A stretch of DNA of 64,000 nt from Coptis chinensis. Its lineage: Eukaryota; Streptophyta; Magnoliopsida; Ranunculales; Ranunculaceae. The translations under genes were made by a program, and so were the position numbers. Location of the stretch: NCBI GenBank assembly GCA_015680905.1, contig CM027378.1, forward strand, positions 55,267,501 through 55,331,500, read 5' to 3'. Position 1 is the first letter of the stretch. Every line of letters starts with the position of its first letter. Under the pieces are notes generated by a model. That model was not told the origin of the DNA and made no database searches. It saw only the letters and a program-made list of their open reading frames with translations. Shown piece by piece: positions 33,562-44,133 of this stretch.

Positions 33562-34357
33562 TTCGGGATGAGCAGCCGCCTAAGTGGGTTGAGAGACCTC
33601 TGGGGGTCTTGGTCTCTTGAGGTGCCTCCTTGACCTGGATAGGTGGGGCGACCTCTGGGGTCTTGGCTTCTGGAAGAACATTTATGACCGAGCCCCCAGT
33701 GTTTTCCTTTGGTAGATTGCTTTGAGGGGTCTTGGTCAGGGTCTTGACCTCAGAGATAAAGTCTTCTACCAGCTTGGTTTTGGTGATCTCTCCCTTGTTT
33801 TTAAGTGAAACCCCAGCAGGCTTGTTAACTGAGAGAATCTGATTGCAATTGTGAGCATTGATTTGGTTGCTTCTGAGCTCCATCATGCCTCTGGGGCCAG
33901 GGAAGCGTAACACCTGATGAAGTGTTGATGGAAATGCTTGCATCTTGTGGATCCAACGACGTCCTAAAATAGCAGTATAGGACGAATTGACATCCAGAAT
34001 GTTGAAACGCGTGTTGAAGCTGACTTTGTCCTCGTGGGACCCAACTGAGATTGGTAGGATAACGTCACCAATTGGGTTAGCTCGAGATCCATTGAAGCCA
34101 TAGAGGGGGGCTATTAGATCTATCATTACCGACTTGGGCAGGTTCATCTCTTTGGTAGTCTGATAGAACCTGATGTCGCACGAGCTTCCTGGGTCGATCA
34201 GGACATGCTTTACTATCAAGTCGCTGATTTTGACATGGATAACCAGAGCGTCATTATGTGGGAGGCACAACTTGTTGAGGTCGACCTCAGTGAAGGTGAT
34301 GTCTCCTGAGCTGCGGCCAGCTGTGCGTGAGACAGGAGTCGCTTGTGAGGATAACAA
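33527..34357 (-). pseudogene. Tat element A aspartic protease
   Basis: Within a 276-codon frame, FTEVDLNKLCLPHNDALVIH is followed by VKHVLIDPGSSCDI, where D-P-G-S-S is the protease active site as usual in Tat elements. LYGFNGSRANPIGDVILPIS and SYTAILGRRWIHKMQA (I-L-G-R) follow. The C-terminal third is Lys/Pro/Thr-rich and links to RT. It is one frame off RT at its 3' end, which may be a decay frameshift, since plant Tat pol is usually one polyprotein. Confidence 0.85.
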
Positions 34358-34431
34358 GTAAACTTATTGTAGAGAACCTACCCTTCTCCTTTTCTCCCAT
34401 GTGGATGTGACATAGTCGTCCTGGAAGGTGA

Positions 34432-35350
34432 TCATGTTGATCGTCCTATTATTATCTCTGTCAGATGAATGCTGGCGGCGCTCATGGCAAGATCGGTCCA
34501 TTGAATGCCCTCGAGCCTGGGAGCGATCTCTATTGTGGTTGCGTGGTGGAGTTCGACTTCACTCTCTGCGAGCCATGAGCTTGTGGCGCAGGTTGCCATC
34601 GGCAATATCAGTATAATGTTTGATAAGTCCTGCTTCAATGAGGTCTTGTAGGTAATGCTTGAGCCCCCGGCATTTGTTAGTCTCATGGCACTTTGCTTTG
34701 TGGAAAGTGCAGTACGGCTTTCCTGGTGTGTCTTCGGGCCGTTTTACCTCAGGTCGGTAATAGGCCACTATTTTTATTTTCTCCAATATTTAGCTTGGAG
34801 ATCTTGTTAGCACAGCGAACTCACGTTTCGTGTGCGTCCTGGTACTAGACTTTTGTCTTTGTGGTATGGGTCACTTCTTTGAGGATGGTGCAGTGTCTGA
34901 GATTGCTGCGGTGTCCCCTTGTTCGCCTTCATAGTCTAGTGCTTCCTGTAACTTGATATACTTGTACCCGCGAGTGTACAGGTCTTCCAATTTTTCAGGG
35001 CGCTTCGTCATTAGCGACCTGTATAGCCAGGTGTGTTTCTGTATAGCCTTGGTGAATGCCAAGGTGGCGAAGGACTCCTTGAGGTCGCTATCCATTGAAA
35101 GTAACTCGGTTATGAAGCTTCCTAAGAAGGAGCAGATTAACTCGTCGCTCTTCTGGGACAGTAGGAAGAGTGAGTCGAGGTCGGCTTTCTTACGTCTATT
35201 GTGGATGTAATGGTTAGCGAACTTATTAGTTAGCTTCTCAAAGCTATCAATGGAGTTTTGTTCCAGTGAGTAGAACCAATCGAGAGCTCCGTCTTTCAGG
35301 CTTGCAAGAAACAAGCAACATTGCAAGTGGTCGAAGTCCTGTGCACTATA
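34432..35350 (-). pseudogene. Tat element A gag, C-terminal part
   Basis: The frame 35326-34871 reads LFLASLKDGALDWFYSL, IDSFEKLTNKFANHYI and DLDSLFLLSQKSDELICSFLG, the capsid domain. Frames at 34786-34559 and 34686-34432 give KPYCTFHKAKCHETNKCRGLKHYLQDLI, a C-x3-H...H-x4-C finger of Tat gag. The gag start lies beyond the solo LTR at 35351-36618 and resumes at 36619. Frameshifts at about 34860 and 34600 break it. Confidence 0.82.
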
Positions 35351-36618
35351 TGATAGGGTTATATAATAAAAATATTACTTTTGTATTAACTCTAATTCTT
35401 TATATTTTGAATGAGAATCATATGGGCAAATGTTATGCATATTATATATGTTATTAGTTATATGTATGTGTCTAATACTTTATGTTGTAGATGATATGGT
35501 ATGAACACACAGAAGATCATATCATCAGTACCTTATAAAGTATAAGTAATCGTTCACAACCTAGATGGATTTGGACAAACCATTGGTACGGTTGTAGTAT
35601 AATCTGGTATTAGTCTATCTTAACTATAGGATTACACTAGTACACTTTGTGTGTATTGAACAGGACCAAGTGAGGTTGTTTCTCCTTATACTGACTATAT
35701 AAGAGAACAAACGCCTATGTTATTATGGATGTTTGTCCTCCTAATCCGGATATAATAACAGGCACTTACATGCATTATACATTGCTTTAAATCATCAATG
35801 AGTGAGATTCATTTGTGAATCAACAAACTCGATGGATTGGGTAATGACATTGTATGTAAGGTGTGCTGTTGATTATAGAAGGAATCCGTGTCCTGCAAGA
35901 AGTCAGGTTGATGATGTCCCCTTGAGGATCTCAAAAAGATTGTCATGTAAACCATGTAGGTGGATTTATTCCGACATGACAATGAGATTGAGTGGTACTA
36001 CTCAAGGACATAAGAAGTTGATTAATGTAGTTGTCAGTAACTTGACTTAATCAACGGACATTCGATATCTTAAGCACGGGGAGATCAACGAGCGTATAAT
36101 ATGGAGTCCATAAACGCTGACACGTAATTTGGGATTAGGGCGGTAGTGCAACAATGGCTTTTAGTGGAATAAGCCATTTGTTGACGGACTTGGGCCGTGT
36201 GTTCTGGACGAACATGGGAAGCCCAAGCCCGTCAGGAGGCTCAACCCTAATTTCTCCTCATGATCCCTGTTGTAGCCTATAAATATAGTACTCTCTCTCT
36301 CTGGCCAAAATTCACTATTCATTGTTCTGAAAAAGAGGCAAGAAAAGTAGATCTGAATTCGTTTATGATCTTGAGAGAAAGAAGGGGATTGGTAAATCGT
36401 TGTCCACACAACGTCTAATCTATTCTAAAGGAATTCAACAGAAGATCAAGGGGTTGATTGTTGATTCGGATTCATAAAGCTTGGATTATCAGAGTTATCA
36501 AAACCGGATCTAAAATGTATGTTTTTCTATTCAAAATCGTGAGAACCCCATTGATTCCGCTGCGCGTGGGTTCTCGCAGTTTGTAGAAATTTTGCATTCT
36601 GAAATAACGGTTCCTACA
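35351..36618 (+). mobile_element. Solo LTR, TGATAGGG family, copy 2
   Basis: This 1268-bp insertion starts TGATAGGGTTATATAA, ends GGTTCCTACA, and is flanked by CTATA (35346-35350 and 36619-36623). It splits element A gag between ...QSLTLY and LQCCLFLASL. It has a TATA box at 36279. It closely resembles copies 1, 3 and 4 over the whole length. Confidence 0.93.
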
Positions 36619-37010
36619 CTATAGAGTGTGAGGCTTTGAATGTAGCGAGCTACGTTCTGACCAGGGCACGTGCTTCCATCATACATTGCGAATCGTGGTT
36701 GGATGAAATCTTGAGGGGAGGGTTTACTGAGTACCTCCGCTGTGAATGGGGACGCTCGATACGTTTTCAGCTTCTTCTGGATGATCTAAGTGGCATCCTT
36801 CTTCACAGTACTCTGCTCGATACGCTGGCATAACTCGTTGATTTGTTAGTTCACCTCGTTTATGCCGTCCTTAGCGGTGACTCCGTTTGGGTTCTGGGTT
36901 GCCACCTGGTTTTTTAGTGCGGTGTTTTCCTATCGCAAGATGTTGATGCTGTTGTTCATGGCTCCTATCTGGCTGACCATACTCTTCATTTGCGCCTGGA
37001 TGCTTTCCAT
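36619..37010 (-). pseudogene. Tat element A gag, N-terminal part
   Basis: The ATG at 37010 opens MESIQAQMKSMVSQIGAMNN, a helical start like MEGQLKALAYQM in element B. Three stops follow before FIQPRFAMYDGSTCPGQNVARYI, the conserved lead into the capsid domain. It begins about 55 bp after the PBS. It is joined to 35350 once the solo LTR is removed. Confidence 0.8.
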
Positions 37011-37065
37011 GCTTCGTGGGCTTGAGATTTTTTAGATCAGAATTTGGTGGTTTTCTCAAGTAATC

Positions 37066-37084
37066 GAGCCACAGACGGCGCCAA
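37066..37084 (-). other. Primer-binding site of Tat element A
   Basis: On the minus strand TTGGCGCCGTCTGTGGCTC directly follows the LTR end TTTACA at 37085. TGGCGCC-type sites are usual in Tat elements. Element B has the same site at 50062-50081. Confidence 0.8.
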
Positions 37085-37671
37085 TGTAAATGTTAAGATT
37101 CGTTTAACCTTACAAACGTAGACAATTTGGGGGAGAAAGGGTTGGTAGATTCAATTTGACCGAGTTCGTGTGGACGAACTGCCTACATATCAAGCTCTCT
37201 CTGGGGGAACTTGAATAAGGTCAGACGTAGTTCCTCATCCTCTTTATATAGGCAAGGTGCCCGCGTCTCTTGCTCTCTCGTGTCAGGTCATATCCAGGTC
37301 TTTAGATTACTCGTGAGCCATGATGGTGAGTTAAGGACATTTATTGTGAAGCGTGCTTGAAGCTTCGATCTTGATAGCTGTAATAAAGACATACGATACG
37401 AGCCGTTGTGGAATGAGAGGATTGAGTGCTATAGGGGTCGCTTATGGGTGAGATTGTTTACTCGACTCGAGTCACTTTGAAGCGAGCTCGCAGGACGAGT
37501 ACATGAGATTGGTTTGTGGTGACATCGCTCTAGGCGCGAGTTGAATAGGTTGCTTGCCTGAGTCGAGTCACTATGAAGCGAGTTCTGTGGACGAGGATAT
37601 GAGATCGGTTGGTAGTTCTGTATATGCTGGACACGTGTGTGATACTCATTAGATGTGAATATTACTCCCTC
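37085..37671 (-). repeat. LTR of Tat element A
   Basis: On the minus strand it would start TGTGAGGGAGTAATATTC at about 37671 and end at 37085 next to the PBS, 587 bp. A TATA-like CTATATAAAGAGG lies at about 37238-37250. GGACACGTGTGT at 37629 is shared with the element B LTR at about 50497. The purine-rich stretch just beyond 37671 looks like a PPT, which would make this also the 3' LTR of a neighbouring element. The short frame 37429-37746 crosses this edge and is not called. Confidence 0.65.
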
Positions 37672-38239
37672 ACATGCTTCCCTCACGCCCCCACTGCAAT
37701 ACAGTATACTAGTGTAAAATTTCCATGAACCAACGGAATCGTCCAAAGTATATTATTACATCTAGATCGAATAGCTTCGGTAATTAAGAAATGCAGTACA
37801 TACAAATAAATTAGCATATGGTATCCCTTCCATACCCATTTTCAATACATTACTCAGAAAACGTGATTACGAGTGCACGATAACTATAGAAAAAATCCTT
37901 AGTCAAATTAACACTCGATAACAGCTTCTTATATCTGCATTTATCCCATAATAAACAATGAGAAAACAAATACCTTAAAATATAATACTTAAAACAAAAC
38001 ACCTTAGCTCAGTTTTGGAGTGTGCGACATCAGTCTGAATAGATGCATGTGGAACAGTAATAAGCTGAGTATCATCTATATAATAAATTGTATGACCACA
38101 TATACATCCAATAACAAATTTCAACCATTTAATAGTGAGACTTAAAAATGGTTCTTGAAAACCTTTTTCTATCTCACAACTCTTCCTAGTTCTTCTCACT
38201 TTTTACAAGGTTTAGAATGATCCACCCTTATGTGGAATG
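37672..38239. other. Unassigned sequence between two Tat LTRs
   Basis: The minus strand has GTGGGGGCGTGAGGGAAG next to the LTR, a possible PPT. The rest is AT-rich. A 74-codon minus-strand frame (38199-37975, with residues such as GCICGHTIYYIDDTQL) has no recognised domain. It may be the 3' untranslated end of a second Tat copy or host DNA. Confidence 0.4.
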
Positions 38240-38535
38240 TGTAGATGTGTGGATTTCTACCTACGACCTGATATTGGGGTTGATAGGGAATGGCTACACT
38301 CTTGCTTGGGATAAGAGTTGCCTACGTATCAAGTTTCTTGGGTGAACTTGAATCAAGCCTTACGTAGTTCATCTCTCTCTATTTATAGGTGTTTGATCTG
38401 ACTTTCCTTATTTCCTTCAGGCCGCTGTCAAGTGTAGATCCATATATTGTGCTCTCTTGATGATTCATCATTACTTCTGCTATTACAAAGTAAATGTCTT
38501 CTTCATTGGTGCATTGACTGAGCTTCAGGATCGTG
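38240..38535 (-). repeat. 3' LTR fragment of Tat element B
   Basis: From TGTAGATGTGTGGATTTC onward this matches 50082-50370 base by base with scattered differences. Homology stops near 38535 at CAGGATCG, where integrase sequence begins. CTATAAATAGAGAG at about 38378 (minus strand) is the LTR TATA box. Confidence 0.85.
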
Positions 38536-39030
38536 GGATGTCAGAACGTGTAGTTATGATTGTACGTTTTGATGGTATTACTACTTCTGTTCCAAAGCAA
38601 AGTGTGAAAGGAGACTCGTTGGTACTAGCTCGGGCTATTGTTCTGTATACCCATAAAATGTTCTCGAGTTGTTCTAGCCATTGACTTTTCTTGCTCTCCA
38701 ACTTCTTTTGGAGATTCTCTTTGATGGATTTGTTTGTGGCCTCTGCTTGGCCATTGCTTTGCACGTATCTAGGTGTAGAAAATGCTTGAGTGATGTGCCA
38801 CTTTTGTAAGAATCCCTTGAATTGTGTGCCGACAAATTGGGTTCCGTTGTCCATGATGAGGGTGTGGGGTAGACCAAATCTTGTGATGATATTGGTCCAT
38901 ATGAAGTTGATGATGTGGACTTCCTTGACTTGAACAAGTGGGATCGCCTCAACCCATTTGGTGAAGTAATTTGTTGAGGCCAAGACGTATTTGAGCCCTA
39001 TTTTCTTTTGTGGGTAAATGGTCCTATGAT
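38536..39030 (-). pseudogene. Tat element B integrase, catalytic core C-terminal part
   Basis: The frame 38983-38525 reads STNYFTKWVEAIPLVQVKE, then NIITRFGLPHTLIMDNGTQF (catalytic D in MDNGTQF), then YVQSNGQAEATNKSIKENL with the catalytic Glu. It ends ESPFTLCFGTEVVIPS, after which it runs into LTR sequence. This is the DDE core of integrase. The C-terminal domain and everything after it are deleted. Upstream it is cut at 39030 by the retroposed sequence and resumes at 43006 with LNIMGPFY. Confidence 0.88.
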
Positions 39031-39890
39031 TTTTTTTTTTTTTTTTTTTTTAAAAAATTTGGCTAGGGTTAGGTAAACCCTCACTTGTATTAAATACAAT
39101 AACTGCTTACATAGACGTGTCCACTAACATCCTCTTTTGCATATGCTTACAAATCTATATCTAGAGGAAGCCCAAATTGAACCAAACAAATGTTATATTT
39201 ATGAACTAGAAACTTGATCTGTATGGATAACAGATCTGGAATTTCTAGGTGTTATTTCTCCAGGATTGATCCATGTCTTGCTTGTTGCCGAAACCACTAA
39301 ATGCAGCCTCCCTCCAACGTGAGTGATGCTGAATTGAGAAATCTTAGCAGTAGCTCGGGTCCATAATGTTTTAAGTTGCCAAGGGATATGGCCATGGATA
39401 GACATATCCAGGCCCAAAGACTGCTAAAGCCCAAGCCAAGATGTTGCTTCAAACCCACCATGTTTCAGGCATACAGAATGAAAGTGGATCTGGATCGTGT
39501 GACCCGAACACCATCTTCTCTACCCGCTTGCAACAGCACCCTCGTTGGTTTCATCCCCTTCATAAGTCTTTGACATTTCCAAATTGCGAAGCTGATACAA
39601 ATTTCACGTTAAAATACCCTTGGTAGCTTCCAAACAAATGTTCAAGATCTAAGTTTCGAACTCCAGCTCAGTATCAGATCTGTAACATTTGCTTATGCTA
39701 AGAAAGCAACATAAAAACCAAAATTCGGCCTCAACTTCTCTCTTTAAAAACCCAAACTCAACAAGAAAAACAAAGATCATCGGAAAGAAAAAAAAAAAAA
39801 AAAACAATCCCAAACGCTCAACAGTTTCCGCCCATAGAGAATATGGTTGTTTAAAAACCAGCCTCTACCTCTGAATTCCTTGTTGGTTTA

Positions 39891-41342
39891 TGATAACCCG
39901 TAAAACTCAATTAGATTACTCTAACCTTGTTCTTACGGTATCAATTATTTATTTTCTACTCTCACATATAGATTTATGCAATATATAGAGTACGGAATCG
40001 TTCCACTCCTAAACTACCAAGACATAAAGAAATCAATAAATCGACACAAGGGAACAATGGTGAGAGCAATAATTATAGAGATGAATTTACACTATGAAAC
40101 TAATTATATGAATTTACTTATAATAATTTAACTAAGCAATCAAATATGAATTGAAGAAAATATAGAGAAGAATATGGAGAAAAGATTAGGGGGATTTGAT
40201 TTCACTTAAATAAATTCCTAATATGCTAGTGTAGATTATTGCAATCATAACCAATTAAGATTAATTGTGATCCCTAATTATTCATGGCAATCTCTGCCAA
40301 CTAATAATTAGCATGTGAGAAAGTTCAACTCATTCTCATGGCGAATCAACTAGCCTACTAGAGTGAACTCTTAAATGCAATAATTCTAACTACCACATCA
40401 AATTTTCATTCAAGCTTCATCAAACCCCTCTAATGGAGGTTTAGCTAGAATTCATTAGACTATCATTAACATATGAATAATAAGAAAACATAATGAAGAA
40501 CAATAACTTGACTTTTATTAATCTAACGAAGAATTATCAATGATTCAATAACTAAATTAAAAACAAGGTAATAAAACTAATTAATGGAGTCTAAGCTAAT
40601 TTATTTTCTAATCTAGGTCTAACTAATAAATAATATTCATTCTTGCTCTAACAGCTAATAAAATTGACAACTAACTAGATTAATCTATCAAAACTAATTT
40701 AATGAATTAAAACTAATTATATATTACAAAACTAAATTTTTTATGAACTAGAACTAGGTTTAGATCTAGATAGATTAAGAGCTAAGTTTTTGTCTCTTGA
40801 TATAGAAGAGTTAGATCCCCAAATTTGTGCATGGGTTGAGGAGCTATGTTTTGGGCCGAAAAATCGAGCCCAAAACCCAATTCATTGAATCCAAGACTTC
40901 CCATTCTGATCGTGTTACTATAGCACGAGTTTTCACCAACTTATACTACTCTGATCGAGTCAAGGTCTAGACCATTGGAAAGAGCTTTCTGAGACGATCA
41001 TTTTGATATAAAATGGGCCCAAATCCGAGGTATGAACCCAAAGATATGGCTTTTTGAAGTTTTGTTGATTTTTCTTCAACTTCCTAATCCGATTTGACTT
41101 TCACATAACAACTTGACTAGAGCTTTTTCTCCATGAAACTTAGGCTTTATTCATAGAACTTTCATAGCAATCACTTTAGCTCCTTTTAGCGCCTAATTAG
41201 TAACAAATTTACATTTATTCAACTTCAAAGCCTGAAATACTCAAAAGCACATAATTAGTGATAAATCTATATTATTAATCACATAATTGGTCTAACAGCT
41301 ATATTGTTAAGGGGTTAAAACTATAGTTTTGGGCTCTTATCA
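39891..41342 (-). mobile_element. Solo LTR, Athila-like family (TGATAAGAGCCC type)
   Basis: This 1452-bp segment begins TGATAACCCG and ends GGGCTCTTATCA. It is flanked by GTTTA (39886-39890) and GTTTC (41343-41347), one mismatch in the duplication. It is closest to 48324-49991 (shared GTTCTTACGGTATCAATTA). It lies inside the retroposed sequence. Confidence 0.85.
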
Positions 41343-41412
41343 GTTTCCATCTAAGTACAACATGAATCAAGTCCTAAACTTTACAAGTTTTCCCACCACC
41401 CACCAGATCCAC

Positions 41413-42666
41413 TATAGGAACCGTTATTTCAGAATGTAAATTTCTACAAACCGTGAAAATTATGCGTAGCAGAATTAATGGGTTCTCACAATTTTGGATA
41501 GAAAATCATACATGTAGATCAGCTGTGATAACTCTGAGAATCCAGAATCAGCAACCTCTTGATCTTCTGTTGTATTCCTATGCACAGAGTGGACGTTGTG
41601 TGGGCAACGATCTTCCAACCTCTTCTTTCTCACTTGGCCTCTCTCTCTCTCACAACCTTAGAACCGAATTTGATCTGTTTTTGCTTGAGTGGTGTCTGAG
41701 AAGAAAACGGCAAGAGAAAGAGGTTTCTTTTTATAGGCTACAACATAGACCATGAGGAGAAATTAGGGTTGGGCCTCCTGACGGGCTTAGGCTTTCCATG
41801 TTCGCCCAGAACACACAGCCTAAGTTCGTCAACAAATGGCTTATTCCACCAAAGGCCATTGTTGCACTACCGTCCTAATCCCAAATTATGTGTCAGCATT
41901 TATGAGCTATATATTATATGCTCGTTGATCTCCTCGTGTTTAAGATATCGAATGCCCGTTGATTAAGTCAAATTACTGACAATTAAATTAATCAACATCT
42001 TATGTCCTTGAGTAGTACCACTCAACCTCATTGTCATGTCGGATCAAATCCACCTGTAGTGTTTACATGACAATCATTATGAGCTCCTCAAGGGGACATC
42101 ATCAGCCCAACTTCTTGCGGGACACAGATTCCTTCTATAATCAACAACACACCTTACATACAATATCATTACCCAATCCATTGACTTTATTGATTCACAA
42201 ATGAATCTCACTCATTGATGATTTAAAGCAATGTACAATACACGTAAGTGCCCGTTATTATATCCGGATTAAGAAGACAAACATCCATAATAACAGAGGC
42301 GTTTGTTCTCTTATATAGTTAGTATAAAGAGAAACAACCTCACTTGGTCCTGTTCAATACACACAAAGTGTACTAGTGTAATCCTATAGTCAAGATAGAC
42401 TAATACCAGATTATACTACAACCGTACCAATGGTTTGTCCAAATCCATCTAAGTTATGAACGATTACTTATACTTTATAAGGTACTGATGATATGATCTT
42501 CTGTGTGTCACCACACACCATATCATCTATAACATAAAGTATTAGACACATGCATATAACTAATAACATATATAATATGCATAACATTTGCCCATATGAT
42601 TCTCATTCAAAATATAAAGAATTAGAGTTAATCCAAAAGTAATGTTTTTAGTATATAACCCTATCA
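41413..42666 (-). mobile_element. Solo LTR, TGATAGGG family, copy 3 (inverted)
   Basis: On the minus strand it runs from TGATAGGGTTATATA at 42666 to GGTTCCTATA at 41413. ATCCAC lies on both sides (41407-41412 and 42667-42672). The TATA box reads TATAAAAA on the minus strand near 41735. It is inserted in the retroposed sequence 70 bp from the Athila-like LTR. Confidence 0.88.
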
Positions 42667-43005
42667 ATCCACACTCTACTCAACTCCAACCTCCAAGGAT
42701 GTCCATGATAATGGCACAATGCTTTCACACAACACGAACTCAGTATGGTTTCTACGGAGCATGAGGAATCAGACCTAGCTCTCAACCCATGGGTAATGAC
42801 AACCAGAACCTTGACAACCAATAAAGTTTTCCCATTCAGAATCAATTCGAGCAACCATCAATACGAAGGTGAGAAAAAAAAGACGAATTCCGGCGATAGT
42901 GCCTTAAGAGGCAGCCGCCGCTGGGGATTGCCTGATAATTGGGTTTTGCCTTCAAGAAAAAAGTTGTTGAGGGAGTGAGTTAGTAACTTTTTACCATCGA
43001 ATGTA

Positions 43006-44133
43006 AAATGGTCCCATGATGTTTAGCTCCCACATGTGAAAAGGCCACGGGCTAGCCATGTTGATCAACTCTCGTACTGGACTTAAGTGGTTGTGACCAA
43101 ATGTTTGGCATTGGTGACATTTGAGAACATACTTCTTTGCCTTGATGTGCATGCCTGGCCAATAATACCCTTGGGCGATTGCTTTATAAGCAAGAGATCT
43201 TGCTCTTGCATGGCTGCCACATTCACCTTTATGAATTTCGTCGAAGATGAGTTGGCCTTCGTGTGGAGTTATGCACCTTAGGTGGCTCTTGCGGATTTAC
43301 AGAATAGCCGTCCGTTAATCACGGTGTATCTGGGAGCGTGAAATTTTATGGCACGAGCATTCCTTGCCTCTGCTGGGAGCTCGACATGTAAGATAAATTT
43401 TAGAAATGGGCCTATCCAAGATTGGGTGATCTCTTCTTTGGATGAGGGCTGAAAGTCTGTGAGGCTGTTGACACTTTCATGTTGGTAGGCGGGCCTCTCT
43501 AGGATGTCAATGTAAACTATTTTGGGACATGCATCTTAGGTTTTTAAGGCTAAGAAAGTCAGGCTATCTGCATGTCTGTTATCCTCTCAGGGAATGTGTT
43601 CCAAGGATAATGTTGTGAACGAGTTGATGATATTATTTACGACCTGAGCGTACTTGGCTAAGTTTGCTCCATGTGTCACATACTCTTTGGTGATCTGTTT
43701 GACGATTAGTTACGAGTCATTATAAGCTTTGAGTTTTCAAATTTGTAATTGTTGTTCCATGCGGAGGCCTGTGATTAATACTTTATATTCTACTTCATTG
43801 TTGGATGTTGCAAAATCGATCTTTATTGACTTTTGTAGCTGGGTTTCTTGTGGTAAAGTTAACACAGCCCCCAGTCCACTACCGCTATTGTTGCAAGCTC
43901 TATCTACGTAGAGGTGCCATGTGTCTGGGGTGGTTGGTTGATGGAGTGAAGTAATGGGCTTAGGTTCCCAGTTGGTATCTTCGAGGGGGAAGTTATCAAG
44001 GAAGTCGGCAACGACCTGACCTTTGCGAGACGTTATGCATCTAACAAATGCAGACTGCTCCATGTGAATGTTGCGCATTTCTTTAGTATTTGTAAGAGCA
44101 GTATGCATTTGTTAGATGCATAAGAGATGAATC
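43006..44133 (-). pseudogene. Tat element B second RNase H and integrase N-terminus
   Basis: The frame 44108-43737 reads SRKGQVVADFLDNFPLED, then LYVDRACNNSGSGLGAVL, the archaeal-type RNase H with its first Asp kept (VDxA), and ATSNNEVEYKVLITGL with the catalytic Glu. Further left, broken frames at 43300-43010 give IRKSHLRCITP, IHKGECGSHARARSLAYKAI and KKYVLKCHQCQ, the intact H-H-C-C integrase finger, then WPFHMWELNIMGPFY, cut at 43005. Most of the first RNase H (about 150 residues in element A) is missing near 44120. Confidence 0.82.
44033..44123. repeat. 28-bp inverted repeat at the RNase H deletion
   Basis: TTATGCATCTAACAAATGCA plus GACTGCTC (44033-44060) is repeated inverted at 44096-44123 with one mismatch, across a 35-bp loop. 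It lies where element B jumps from the RT/RNase H boundary to KGQVVADF. Confidence 0.85.

Larger units (their letters stand above)
27413..37671 (-). mobile_element. Tat-lineage Ty3/gypsy retrotransposon A (3' LTR missing)
   Basis: From right to left on the minus strand: LTR (37671-37085), PBS, gag, protease, RT, RNase H, a second archaeal-type RNase H, integrase, tandem repeats, and an ORF on the opposite strand. Two RNase H domains and an antisense 3' ORF are hallmarks of the Tat lineage (Grande, Retand and relatives). The 3' LTR that should lie near 27.4 kb is absent. A solo LTR (35351-36618) sits in gag. Confidence 0.82.
39031..43005 (-). mobile_element. Retroposed sequence with poly(A) and 15-bp target duplication
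   Basis: The left edge is a run of about 22 T (poly(A) on the minus strand). AAATGGTCC(T/C)ATGAT flanks both ends (39016-39030 and 43006-43020). Without the two inserted LTRs its own sequence is about 1.27 kb. The 5' end on the minus strand begins ACATTCGATGG and is UTR-like with CGGCGGC. A 72-codon frame (39417-39199) has no recognised domain. It is either an internally deleted LINE or a processed retrocopy of a host mRNA. Confidence 0.75.

Noticed and set aside
37975-38199. 74-codon ORF as a host gene
   Set aside because: No recognised family, no splice context and no conserved neighbour; left within unassigned sequence.
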